64,000 nt of DNA from Wyeomyia smithii (taxonomy: Eukaryota > Arthropoda > Insecta > Diptera > Culicidae), in the NCBI RefSeq assembly GCF_029784165.1, contig NC_073696.1, forward strand, positions 158,695,606 through 158,759,605. Direction: 5' to 3'. Below, piece by piece: positions 34,811 to 44,522 of this stretch (the stretch's first letter is position 1; every line of letters begins with the position of its first letter). Both the position numbers and the translations under genes were made by a program. The notes below the pieces were generated by a model, which saw only the letters and a list, made by a program, of their open reading frames with translations, searched no databases and was not told the DNA's origin.

Positions 34811-36062
34811 TCTCAACATATGTAAAAACGAGATAGCATATCACTGCTTCTTTTCATACATCTTTATCTTACTGCTGACAGCGGGCACAAATTAATTTGA
34901 GCCCAGGACATGAGTTCATTGTCATTCACTGTTACTCGGTATAGGGATGCCAAAGGCTCGGTCGTGCTCGAGTGTAAGTTCACCAGTCCACTGCACTGAA
35001 ACTGCTTCGAGATGTTAGTAGTGATTGGGTTGCAGGGTTGAATAAATATAATGCGGTTCTTTGCCGTCTTTTTTATGGTCTGTACAGTATAAATGATATT
35101 TATGATCGACTTCATGCACTGTCTTTGACAATAAACATTTGGGCTGGTGACTGATTACACTTTTGGAAAATTTAGGGTTAATTCTAAACCAACTTAAATC
35201 TAAACAATAATTTTGGGAGCCTTGATTTATCTACACTAACAAAAAGTAACATTTAACAATAATCTACAGAAAAACTCACAAAACGTATAGCACGCATGTG
35301 TTATAAGTTTATTGTTCCGATTTCATCGGTAACAATCATCCCTTCGTCAGGGAAAAATTACTGAGCAAGCTTATAGCGTGCCTCAGGAATTTTTCAGTAT
35401 CCTGTAAAACTTGAGTTCAGCCCTGACCGAATCAATGTTTTAAGTACGGTAATAGCTCGGAATGTTCGTGATCTATATCTTTCGTGGAAACGCAGCTCTG
35501 GTAATTCACCTTGAAAATCTTTCATGGTCGACTCATCGCCGGTCGGAACACTTAATTACTATCCATTCATATTCAGGGTTCGAGAAACATTTGATCTTCA
35601 CCGGTCTCGCCTACTATTTTTCCCTAATATCCTATTTGTACCTATCCTATGATGATCTAGCCACACTTACACTCACTACAATCATTCTATCTCAGTCAAT
35701 TGGGCCCATTTACATTTACACTTCATTCATTCACTCTATGTCTCATTTTTTTATACGTATTTGCTAACCTAACCTTACTGATAATCTAGTTCTGTAAGCA
35801 TATTTTACTCCCAGAACAACGAAGAGGCTCGACTGCCTTTTTCGTAATATGCGCATAAACTGTCGAGTGCAGCGTGCTACATTTTGAATTGTTATGTGTC
35901 ACCTTTTTTTAATAGTAATTTCCTATTCAGAGGAATTTACAATAACGGTGTATCAAAATTTGATTACGGCTCACAACTCTACCTAACAAAGAGTTGTGAG
36001 ACAGCATTTCGTGTTACCCATTTTTAAACGAAAAAAGTCACACGAACAGGGCGAAAACAACT
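34811..36062. other. Unassigned stretch between LTR and copy B
   Basis: No recognisable protein. An imperfect inverted motif around 35300-35390 (agcacgc..tgttataag / cttatagcgtgcc) suggests a small hairpin element. The last 8 bases (atctactt, 36063-36070) are the target duplication of copy B. Confidence 0.35.
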
Positions 36063-36169
36063 ATCTACTTTAGTGATGGGAAATATCGCCCAAAACGGAC
36101 ATCGATAACAATCGATAGTTCCGGGGTTTTTATCGATATTATCGATAAGTATCGATAATTTGAAAGTCA

Positions 36170-37467
36170 ACGTTTGCGGTAAAACAGAAATTTTTTCAGA
36201 TGGTGATGAAAAAAAAACTATTTCAGATGGTGATGGAAAAAAAAACTATGACAGATAATTGAGTTGGATAAATTTCCCATGGAAGGTTATCATGTTAGCT
36301 TCCTCACAAAAAAATATTACGTCCTTGCGTGTAGCTTTCCGGCAGTTAACCGGAAGATTCGCCATGGCGGACGAAAACATGCGTGTAGCCATGTTTTTAA
36401 GCTCTTTCTTCGTTTTTTTTATTAATTCCTCCTTCGTTTTCGCGACAAAATTGTTGGAATAGATCTTGCGCTACAAGTTTTTCCAGAAATTCTCGATGGG
36501 AAGCAGGTGGGGAACATTGGGCGGATTCCCCAACTTCGGTACCACATCGATATTCAGCCGCTCCATCTCCTCCAACGATCGCTTCGAGTAGTTGGCCGAC
36601 GTCAAATCTGGCCAGAACTCCGTGTCTTCGTGCTTATGGTATTTCTTGATGAACGACGCAACTTCCGACAGGCACTTCGTACTATAAATTTCCCCGTTCA
36701 CGGCCAGCCTGGAGCGAAAGAAGAGCAACTTTGACATCCCTTTCTCACTGATTGTCAGCCACAGCCGCTCCTTCTTGGGGTGCTCACTTCCTTCGTGGGG
36801 GAGGTAAAATACGAAGAGCAGGGCTCTTCGTTGCCATACAGGGTGAGATAGGTCTAGTCGTCCAATGCCACTGTCGCGTCGCGATTCGCCGGGAAAATCG
36901 ACTTGACCATCTTATTCAACCGCTGTCACTGCGTCATTGCCTGCAGCTCCGAGACCAGTGGACGGGACTGCCGCTTCCTGCATGTATGTCCATGTTCTCC
37001 AGATGCTTTTTCACTGTTTTAGAGCATGCACCAACCTCTCGGCCAAGTGCACGCAGCGATTTAGCCACTTTTCCCTCGTTCTTCCTTTTCAGCATCCTTT
37101 GAAGCTTCTTGTCGCTCAGGGTCGTTGGCCGTCCGGAGCCGGGCTTTCTTTCGATGCACTGATCGTTGTCCAATAGTGTCAAGATGTTGTAGATGCACGA
37201 ACCGGCATACCCGGCATCCACAAAGTGCCGCACGATGTTCGTTTTTGACGCGGCGGGGTACCGTTTTTTGAACGCGCACACTTCTGAACGGAGTAGCTTC
37301 ACTTTTTTCGTCACCACAGTTAGAGTTTGACTGATGGAGCTGTAAATTTTTTTTTTACTAACTCATGGGTTACTATGATTGATGATGCATGAGTAGTTTC
37401 GTCGGTGCGATTAAAGGTAAACCCATGAAAAATCGGCAATTTTTGTCCATTTTTTTACCGCAAACGT
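36170..37467 (-). mobile_element. ITmD37E (DD37E mariner-like) transposon in copy B
   Basis: The same inverted ends (ACGTTTGCGGTAAAA) as in copy A. TA follows the right end (37468-37469); at the left the equivalent dinucleotide has mutated to CA. The element is 1298 bp. Confidence 0.85.
36259..37317 (-). pseudogene. DD37E mariner-like transposase, broken (copy B)
   Basis: The N-terminal DNA-binding part (37317-36934) keeps VCAFKKRYPAASKTNIVRHF. The catalytic C-part (36737-36471) keeps FWPDLTSANYSK and LPIENFW; I count 37 residues between that D and E, which defines DD37E. Alignment with copy A shows the start ATG (A, 27512) has become GTG here. The middle is frameshifted. Both copies are therefore dead but by partly different lesions, so a working source must have existed elsewhere or earlier. 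Confidence 0.85.
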
Positions 37468-38290
37468 TATTCGACAAATGCAATTTTACTACATAAAGAC
37501 AGACAGAGATGGCCCAAACAGAGTGGATACGTTTGCGTTGCGTTGACGTCAATGTGACAGTAAATGTATGGGCTAACTGTCAAATTGCCGCAAACGCAGC
37601 CGCAACGTATCCATTGTGTTAAGACCTTGAATGACAATTCTTACGATACTGCGAATGAAAATTCAAACAACCGGACGAGTTAAACAGTTTGTTTTGGAAA
37701 GTCTTCGGGTTTTACGCCGGGAGTGCTTTCTACGGAGTAGTTTCAGGCCGAAGTTCATTTTGAAGGTTGTATAATAAGGGAAATAATTGAAGCAGGCAAA
37801 ATTCTGTCAATTTTTAAATGGCCAAAACTTCACGAAAAATGAATCAATTCTGACAAAACATGTTTCATTTTACTGGAAAACTGTCCTAGTTTCCTAGTAT
37901 TACTTGAGAACTGGACGTGACCAAGGGTCACTGGAAATGCTTCGGATTTCCAGAGTGTGTGCCAAAGTGTACATTTTTGCAACGCGTAGAACTTATTCTG
38001 ACATTCTGTTTCACTTAGGTTTATATGTTGTCAATAAATCAGAATTTATTCCGGGTTTATTGGTAGCCAAGGATTAAAATTCGCCTAAAAAATCATCGAG
38101 GTATGAATTTATTAAGTATGGGTGTTGATTTTGGCGGTTTTTTTCCCGGTTGGCGGTTGGGTACTAATTTTCTTTGAGCTTGCAGCACTCTAGCAGAATT
38201 CAGTCGAACATTGTGGGTGTGTAGGTCTTATTTAACCAAGCAACTTAGCAATCTTGCGTTTGAAAAGTAATCTGGATTAACATTTAAAAA

Positions 38291-38443
38291 AGTCAGATTA
38301 TTTTCACGCGGATTTTCTCTAAATGGTTATTTATGCAGATTTTCAAATTAACGTGGTTTTTTACGCGCGGTTTATCAAGCGGATTTCTGTATTAACATGG
38401 TTTTTTCACGAAGCATGTATCCCCCGCGTAAGAAAACCTAACT
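38291..38443. mobile_element. Pogo-like MITE remnant within copy B
   Basis: Inverted counterpart of 25686-25855: GTCAGATTATTTTCACGCGG at the left, CCGCGTAAGAAAACCTAACT at the right, then TA. Confidence 0.6.
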
Positions 38444-39193
38444 ATATTTGAACCTGTTTCTTATGAATCAATATATCTTAGTAAAAATTATCTGAACTTT
38501 CCTTCAAAAATATAAAAAAATGAGTTGAAGATCCTACTCTGAAAAACATATAATTTTAAAAACAAAAAATGATTTTAGAAAATATCGGTGATCTCAGATT
38601 TTTTTGAATGAAGTATTTTAGGTAGGCAATTTAGTTGCCTAAAACGTTCTATGCGTTGCAAAAATGTACACTTTGACACACACTCTTGAAATCCGAAACA
38701 TTTTCGGTGTAGGTTGGTCACACCAAGTTTCCAAGTAATACTAATATAATACTGTTTTCCAGTGAAATGGAACCGGTCATCAAAATTGATTCATTTTTCG
38801 TAAAGTTCTGGCCATTTAAAATTCGAAAGAATTTTATTCATCTCAATTATTTTGTCTACCCCCTGTATAAACCAGGAAACTTTTTTGGCGCAACAATTTC
38901 GTTGATTTGGATTTTTAGTGGAACTGAAAATTGTTTGTTGGGTAACAGATACTTTAAACATAAACAGTTCCAAGTTAAACTAAACAATTACCAGAGAATT
39001 ACCAATAGACTGTCGTTATACATGTCCATCATATTATAAAACTTGGCAAGCCAAAGAAAATGCATTTTATTACAATTTCGTATCATTTCTTTTTATGAGA
39101 TGGTGCAAAAAGTTTGGATATTTTTTCAAAGTTCTAAGTTGTCGAATTCATCTGTTCTTAGGAAACTAAAAACTATGAATATCTTTTTAGTTA

Positions 39194-41876
39194 CCGTAAA
39201 AGCGGCAAACTTTGATAGCTTTTTTAAATATTACTTAAATATATGACACTTCAACAAATTTACTCCGGGTTTCGTATTTTTAAAATAAGTACTAGGTATA
39301 CGACAATGCATGTACAACATCGAAATTCATCAGTATTGTTTCAACTACGCTATTGATTATTTTTTGTAACCTATGACTAGTTTTTCGTTTTCGGGTAACT
39401 TTGATAATGCTGGAATAATTAAGGAAAATGTTAGAAAGGTCCACGTTTATGGACCACGTAGACTCATTTTGTTCAGTTTAGGCCTCTCGCATCGTTAGAC
39501 TTTAGTCCATACAAGCATAAATAAGAAGCATAGACTTTCACCTGAGGTTAGTTCATGATTTTTTAGTTTACAACAGTGTTGCATGAAGAACTCTCAATAT
39601 GCAAAAGGAATCAATTATATTCGGGTTTTGTATAACCATGTTTATTTGTCTCGATTTATATAATAACTTGCTACGGGTGGTAGAGATATGGTTGCTTGCT
39701 ACTTCCTGTTGGTTATATTTTTCAACGGACGACGGTTTCGAGTTGCTAGCATCGAACCCTTCTTGGTGGATTTCGCTTCGCCTTTAACTTTCGGAGGGTT
39801 CACGACATTGGTATCATCGTCAACTTCTGTTTCAACTTTAATCTTCTTGACCAATAAATGTTGAGCTTGCTGTTCACTAACACTGGAACCTGGCTGAACA
39901 TCAATCAACCGGCGCTTACGTGGAATGGTTCGTTCCTGCGCTAATCCGAACCGCTCTTTCTTCATCATTATAATCAGCTGTTCTGAAAACGAAGATGTGA
40001 CTGCAGTTTCTCCGGTTTTAGGCTCATCAGCATTGCCGGGAAGGTTCTTGAGCACTGCCTTCTCATTCAATGGGTAAATTCCAGATGCTCTAAACCCAAC
40101 TTTCATATTGGTTTCTCTATTCTCCCTAATTTTCACCAAAGACTTCTTCAGAAGTCGAGGAAAGATGTGTTTTGGAATGCATCCTTTGTTTTGTTTCTTC
40201 CATTCGCTCAATGTATCTTTCCAGGCTTTTTTGAGAGGTCTAAAATAGGCAACATCGAGAGGCTGGCATAGGTGAGTAGCGTTAGGCGGCAGCAGAACAA
40301 AGCTGATATTGCTGGCCATGCAGGATTGTAGAACACGGAAGCTTAAATGTGAAGCAACATTATCGCCGATGATAATACGTTTTTTATTGTTACGTAGTCC
40401 GTTGAAGTATGGCAGTGCTATCGTGAAGAACCAGTCTTCGAATACCATAGAGTCGAACCAGCTTAATAATGCATTATGATTAAGAAAATGGAATTTATAC
40501 TTATATTTCACATGTTACCAGATTTTGTGCGGTTGTATCTACAACCATCTGGTCCCCCTTCAGTCCAAGTTGGATACATGTGGAGAGCTGCATAAACGAC
40601 ATACGGTGGCAGCATTTTTCCATTGGCTGCCCCCGCAAACATTACAGAAAACGAGGATTTAGAATGGTCCATTACTGTGTCTACGTGTTTTTGGCCTCTT
40701 TGCACTACGACGCGCTTCGATCCCGGATCATCGCTGAAGTTGGTTTCGTCGTAGTTTATGATGTTTTCTGGAGGGGCACCATCCACAGTTGTCGCAAGAT
40801 TGTCGAAATAATTCTTGATCGTCTCAAGACTCACTTTGGCACGACTTCGCTTAATGTTTTGAGACAAGCGCGAAACTAATGTGTGCCTTTTCAGGAATGA
40901 GTTGATCCAATCTTTTCCAGGAGTGTTGTTCTTGAATTTGGTCTTCATTTTGTTGTGATTCAGGAATTGCTTGACGAGCTTCTTTATACAATCCGCAGTC
41001 AGCGGAAATCCCCAAACGCCAGCGACACGAACGGTATCAGCAAGATCGCATTCTTGTGCATCGGTTAGAACGGTTGGTGAACCAGGTTTCTTGCTGTACA
41101 AACCGTGTATTTTATGATACAACGTACCATACGGTATGCTGAAGCTCCGGGAAGCCGCAAATATAGATGACCTTTTCCACTGCACTTCAGCTACAGCTGC
41201 CTGTAATTTTTCGGACGTGTAGTCTAAATATGCCCTTTTCTTGTTTTCACACGACATTTCAGAGGTACAAATGCACTACTGTTATCAGAAAGCCAAAAAG
41301 AATTTGGAAATCTCGAATTTGCACTACCGGAGGAACTGGTGGTGAATGATTTGTCTATAAACAATGTGTTGGTCGTTATGGTTACGGTAGTGTATGGTAG
41401 CTTATGCGTTCAAAGGCCGTCTGATTCTAATAAATGGAGCAACCAGAATGAACACACCATGGTCAGATTTTGATCATTTTGGGATATTATTTTCAAAAGT
41501 GCAAGTTTAAGGGACACATTCACATTTTTATGAATGGATGTTTGTGAAAAATTTGACACTAATATGTCATTGACTCTAGAAACTTTATTCAAATATTGCT
41601 TCTTGGGACAGTTATATAAGAAATATATGATTGTTTGAGCACCTTATAAGATAGTTCTAAATCAGGAAAACTGTTTTTTTTTCAGTTTATTGCAAAATGT
41701 ATCACTTAAACAACACAAAATCCAAACTGTATACAAACAGTAACACCTCAACTATGAAATAGTAGTAGAACAACTATTGTAAATATAATGTCTCATAGGT
41801 AATAGGTAGTTATGTTATTATGGATATCACGCGCTATCAATGTTACCCGCACTATCAAAGTTTGCCGCGTTTACGG
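39194..41876 (-). mobile_element. Complete pogo-type transposon (2683 bp)
   Basis: CCGTAAAAGCGGCAAACTTT at the left and its inverted copy (one mismatch over 25 bp) at the right are flanked by TA (39192-39193, 41877-41878). A GGGTAAC-x-TTGATA motif repeats subterminally at both ends (near 39396 and 41836-41856). It encodes one transposase. Copy A has the unoccupied target (aatggTAactaa, TA at 24571-24572), so both borders are exact. Confidence 0.9.
39699..41257 (-). CDS. Pogo/Tigger-family transposase, two exons, apparently intact
   Basis: Exon 1 is 41257-40512 and exon 2 is 40461-39699, with a proposed 50-bp intron (GTGAAATATAAG ... ATTATTAAG) that keeps frame, giving 502 residues. A psq-type helix-turn-helix (about 12-52; FAASRSFSIPYGTLYHKI) and a CENP-B-like DNA-binding region (about 60-135; DWINSFLKRH) precede a DDE domain. 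Catalytic residues are D170 (NYDETN), D282 (IGDNVASH) and D318 (QPLDVAYF), a DD35D arrangement. A basic C-terminal tail (KKIKVE, RNRRPL) may be a nuclear signal. The family excises and inserts DNA at TA. Without splicing, an in-frame stop after residue 249 would truncate it. No other lesion was seen, so it may be functional; it could alternatively be called jerky-like. Confidence 0.88.
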
Positions 41877-42115
41877 TACCATTATTTCTCAGAAACTCAG
41901 TGACACCCGGGGCGAACTTTTACACCACCCCCAACAATGCTAAATCTTGTCGAATAACAGCACCCAACAAATACCTAGCGGCAAAAGCAACTCCTGGGGT
42001 AGGGTAGGTGAGGTCTCCTTCTTTTGGGTCTCCTCCAGTAACCAGCCGCACTGACTTGTGCTCACCCTTATAATATCGATAATTATCGTTAACGTCAAAA
42101 AATTACGATAATATC

Positions 42116-42434
42116 CAGGGGCCTATAAACGTCAACATTTTGCCTACCAATCATATATTCATCACGTCGGTGATATTTCATTCCAAATACTTACAAAACT
42201 TATCTTATTCATTGAAAGTGCACATTGTACTGAAAACAAATGTTGAGCTCTTGTTTTTTCCATCTAAAACGACATTTACTCGAGAATAAGTCTACCGAAA
42301 AAATGGGACGTTTACTCTATTTCACTTATTTTAGGGCAAACCAACCAAAAAGTGGGTACCAGAAACGCTGGTACCAGAATCAATGAGTGGTAGATGGAAA
42401 ATGTATGGAGTTTGACAGCCACAAGAGCCCCCTG
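42116..42434. mobile_element. 319-bp hAT-type MITE inserted in copy B
   Basis: CAGGGGCC at the left and GGCCCCTG-like (GCCCCCTG) at the right, with perfect ATAATATC duplication (42108-42115, 42435-42442). Copy A has the uninterrupted sequence (atattatcgttaa near 24333). TGTCAAAC-type motifs lie inside both ends. Confidence 0.85.
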
Positions 42435-42505
42435 ATAATATCGATGACCAGCATTTATCGATATTATCGATAAGTATCGATAAGTTTCCCATCACTAATC
42501 TACTT

Positions 42506-42726
42506 TGACAAACGCTTTGTCAACTGCCAAATGTTCGTGCTTCTACTCCGGCTAGACGTCTTCGCTGCTGATTTCCACGGGCAAAATTTAGCTAACATAT
42601 TTAAGATTTACAGGATAAGTAAATAACTACTAATCTCGTAACAGCGCTGTAGGGAACTAACAATTACTCCTCTGCATGGTGTGTATAAGTTCAGCAAATA
42701 AGCATTTTCTGTGCCGAACACGCATC
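42506..42726. other. Flank between copy B and LINE copy 1
   Basis: No recognised sequence. It may be the 5' end of the LINE or older DNA, because no LINE target duplication could be fixed. Confidence 0.3.
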
Positions 42727-43151
42727 AGTACTGGACGTGTTTGGTGATCGGTCCGATAGAGTATAAAACAAAAGACGTGTGAACAAGTGTTGGCATTGTT
42801 TGCCTGGTCAAGTGAAATAAATCCGGGTTCAAGGTCGTGCCTTTGTGCAACTGTTTCGCATCGTGACTGCCAGCTGGTGCGTAAGCCGATTTGGCTGCTG
42901 GCTGGATTGTGCTACAGCAGTGGACGAGACACAAACGAGGAAAAAGAAGAAGCCATCAGTGTCAGCGAGTTGTATCGCTGTGTGGAGTGATCTCACACCT
43001 GGCTCGCTGCTGGTGGCTGTTTGGTGCTGCTGTATTGGTGCTGCTGGCTGTAACGGCTGCTACTTCGAACGATCGGACAACCAACCTTACTGGAAGGGAG
43101 AAATAAAAAGGTACGTGTTCTTGTCAGCGCTAGTGCGCTAGACTTAGCGCG

Positions 43152-44522
43152 ATGGATGTAGATCCCTCGCCTCCCGCGCCACCATCCCCGAACCCCTCTG
43201 ACCCTGACCCTTCTGTTACCCCCTCCCCTGTTCATTCTTCAGTCCCCCCTCGCCCCAGGCTTTACCCAGACGGAGCCCAGGGCAGCTATACTGTTTATTT
43301 TCGGCCAAAGGCAGGACCGAAATCGAAAAAGTTGAACCTCTTGCAGATTTCTAAAGACCTGACGAAGGAGTACAAGGGCGTGACCGAAATTTCCAAGGTC
43401 CGGCCTAACAAGCTCCGTGTCGTGGTCGGTAACCTGAAAGAGGCCAACGATATAGCTTGCTCTGAGCTCTTCACACGCGAGTATCGCGTTTACATACCCG
43501 CACGAGACGTGGAGATCGACGGTGTCATAACCAATTCGAGTCTGTCCGTCGAGTGTATACTGCAAAGTGCCAAAGGGTGCTTTAAGAACAAAACGTGTCC
43601 CGAAGTAAAGGTGCTCGACTGCAAGCAATTGCGGTCAGCATCGATCATCGGTGGCAAAACAGTATACACTCCGTCAGACTCGTTTCGAGTTACGTTCGCC
43701 GGGTCTGCACTACCAAGCCACGTCTCGATCCACCGGGTTCGTCTCCCTGTGAGGCTCTACGTGCCCCGCGTCATGAACTGCCTGAATTGCAAGCAGTTAG
43801 GCCATACAGCCGCCTACTGCTGCAATAAGGCACGTTGTGGCAAGTGTGGGGAGTCTCATGCGGAAGATTCTTGCAGTGTTAACGCTGAAAAGTGTATTCA
43901 CTGCGGAGAAAATCTGCATGAGCTCTCGACATGTGCGGTGTACATGCAGCGCAGGGATAAAATAAAACGGTCTCTCAAAGAGTGTTCAAAGCGTTCCTAC
44001 GCTGACATGCTGAAGAAGACCGTTACCACTTCTCCCGTTACTTCGAACCCCTTCGATCTGTTGTCCTCTGATGAAACCGATTCTGACGATTCACCAGCGG
44101 GAGCATCTTACGCCAATCCTGGGGAGTCTAGAAAGAGGAAAAAAATTTCCTCTCCTAAACTTCCCAGAAAAGGTCCTAAGATTTCTCAAAGTGAAATGAA
44201 AGTTACAAACAAACCAAACAGTGCTGCGGAAAAACCGAAGCAAACTCCTCCTGGGCTGGCAAATTTAAAGTCCCAGAAGGAGTTCCCAGCACTGCCAGGA
44301 ACATCTAAAACCCCAGTTGCTCCTTTTACACTCCCAGTTGATGAAACAAACTCTGGATTAGTGAAATTTTCTGACATTGTGGACTGGATTTTTGAAACTT
44401 TCAATGTACCCGATCCAATTAAAATTTTTCTTACAGCATTCCTCCCAACAGTTAGATCATTTTTGAAGCAGTTGACTGCCCAATGGCCTCTCCTTGCAGC
44501 GATTGTATCCTTCGATGCCTAA
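43152..44522 (+). CDS. I-group LINE ORF1 (nucleic-acid-binding protein)
   Basis: It has 456 residues, with a proline-rich start (about 1-40), an RNA-recognition-like region (about 45-200; YFRPKAGP, KVRPNKLRVVV, FTREYRVYIPARDVEIDG) and three zinc knuckles: CLNCKQLGHTAAYC, CGKCGESHAEDSC and CIHCGENLHELSTC (about 212-262). A basic, serine-rich tail follows. In the family ORF1 protein coats the element RNA and acts as a chaperone in the ribonucleoprotein. The ATG at 43152 is the first in a long open frame. Its stop TAA (44520-44522) overlaps an ORF2 start as ATGCCTAA (44515-44522). No lesion is visible. Confidence 0.88.
   Translation: MDVDPSPPAPPSPNPSDPDPSVTPSPVHSSVPPRPRLYPDGAQGSYTVYFRPKAGPKSKKLNLLQISKDLTKEYKGVTEISKVRPNKLRVVVGNLKEANDIACSELFTREYRVYIPARDVEIDGVITNSSLSVECILQSAKGCFKNKTCPEVKVLDCKQLRSASIIGGKTVYTPSDSFRVTFAGSALPSHVSIHRVRLPVRLYVPRVMNCLNCKQLGHTAAYCCNKARCGKCGESHAEDSCSVNAEKCIHCGENLHELSTCAVYMQRRDKIKRSLKECSKRSYADMLKKTVTTSPVTSNPFDLLSSDETDSDDSPAGASYANPGESRKRKKISSPKLPRKGPKISQSEMKVTNKPNSAAEKPKQTPPGLANLKSQKEFPALPGTSKTPVAPFTLPVDETNSGLVKFSDIVDWIFETFNVPDPIKIFLTAFLPTVRSFLKQLTAQWPLLAAIVSFDA

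Larger units (their letters stand above)
36071..42497 (-). mobile_element. hAT-type non-autonomous composite element, copy B (6427 bp)
   Basis: It has the same TAGTGATGGGAAA ends as copy A, flanked by a perfect 8-bp duplication ATCTACTT (36063-36070, 42498-42505). It is reversed relative to copy A. TATCGATA octamers lie at 36131, 36140, 36150, 42456, 42465 and 42475. It shares the ITmD37E, palindromic MITE and pogo-like MITE with A. It also carries a complete pogo element (39194-41876) and a 319-bp MITE (42116-42434) that A lacks. Without these it is about 3.42 kb, close to A's core (3.39 kb). About 55 bp near 38865-38925 is missing from A. Confidence 0.9.

Noticed and set aside
24275..42505. 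Single segmental inverted duplication instead of two transpositions
   Set aside because: Each copy has its own different perfect 8-bp target duplication and unrelated flanks.
42725..42780. Inr plus DPE promoter for LINE copy 1
   Set aside because: TCAGT is present at 42725 but no DPE lies at +28; AGACGTG at 42773 is too far.
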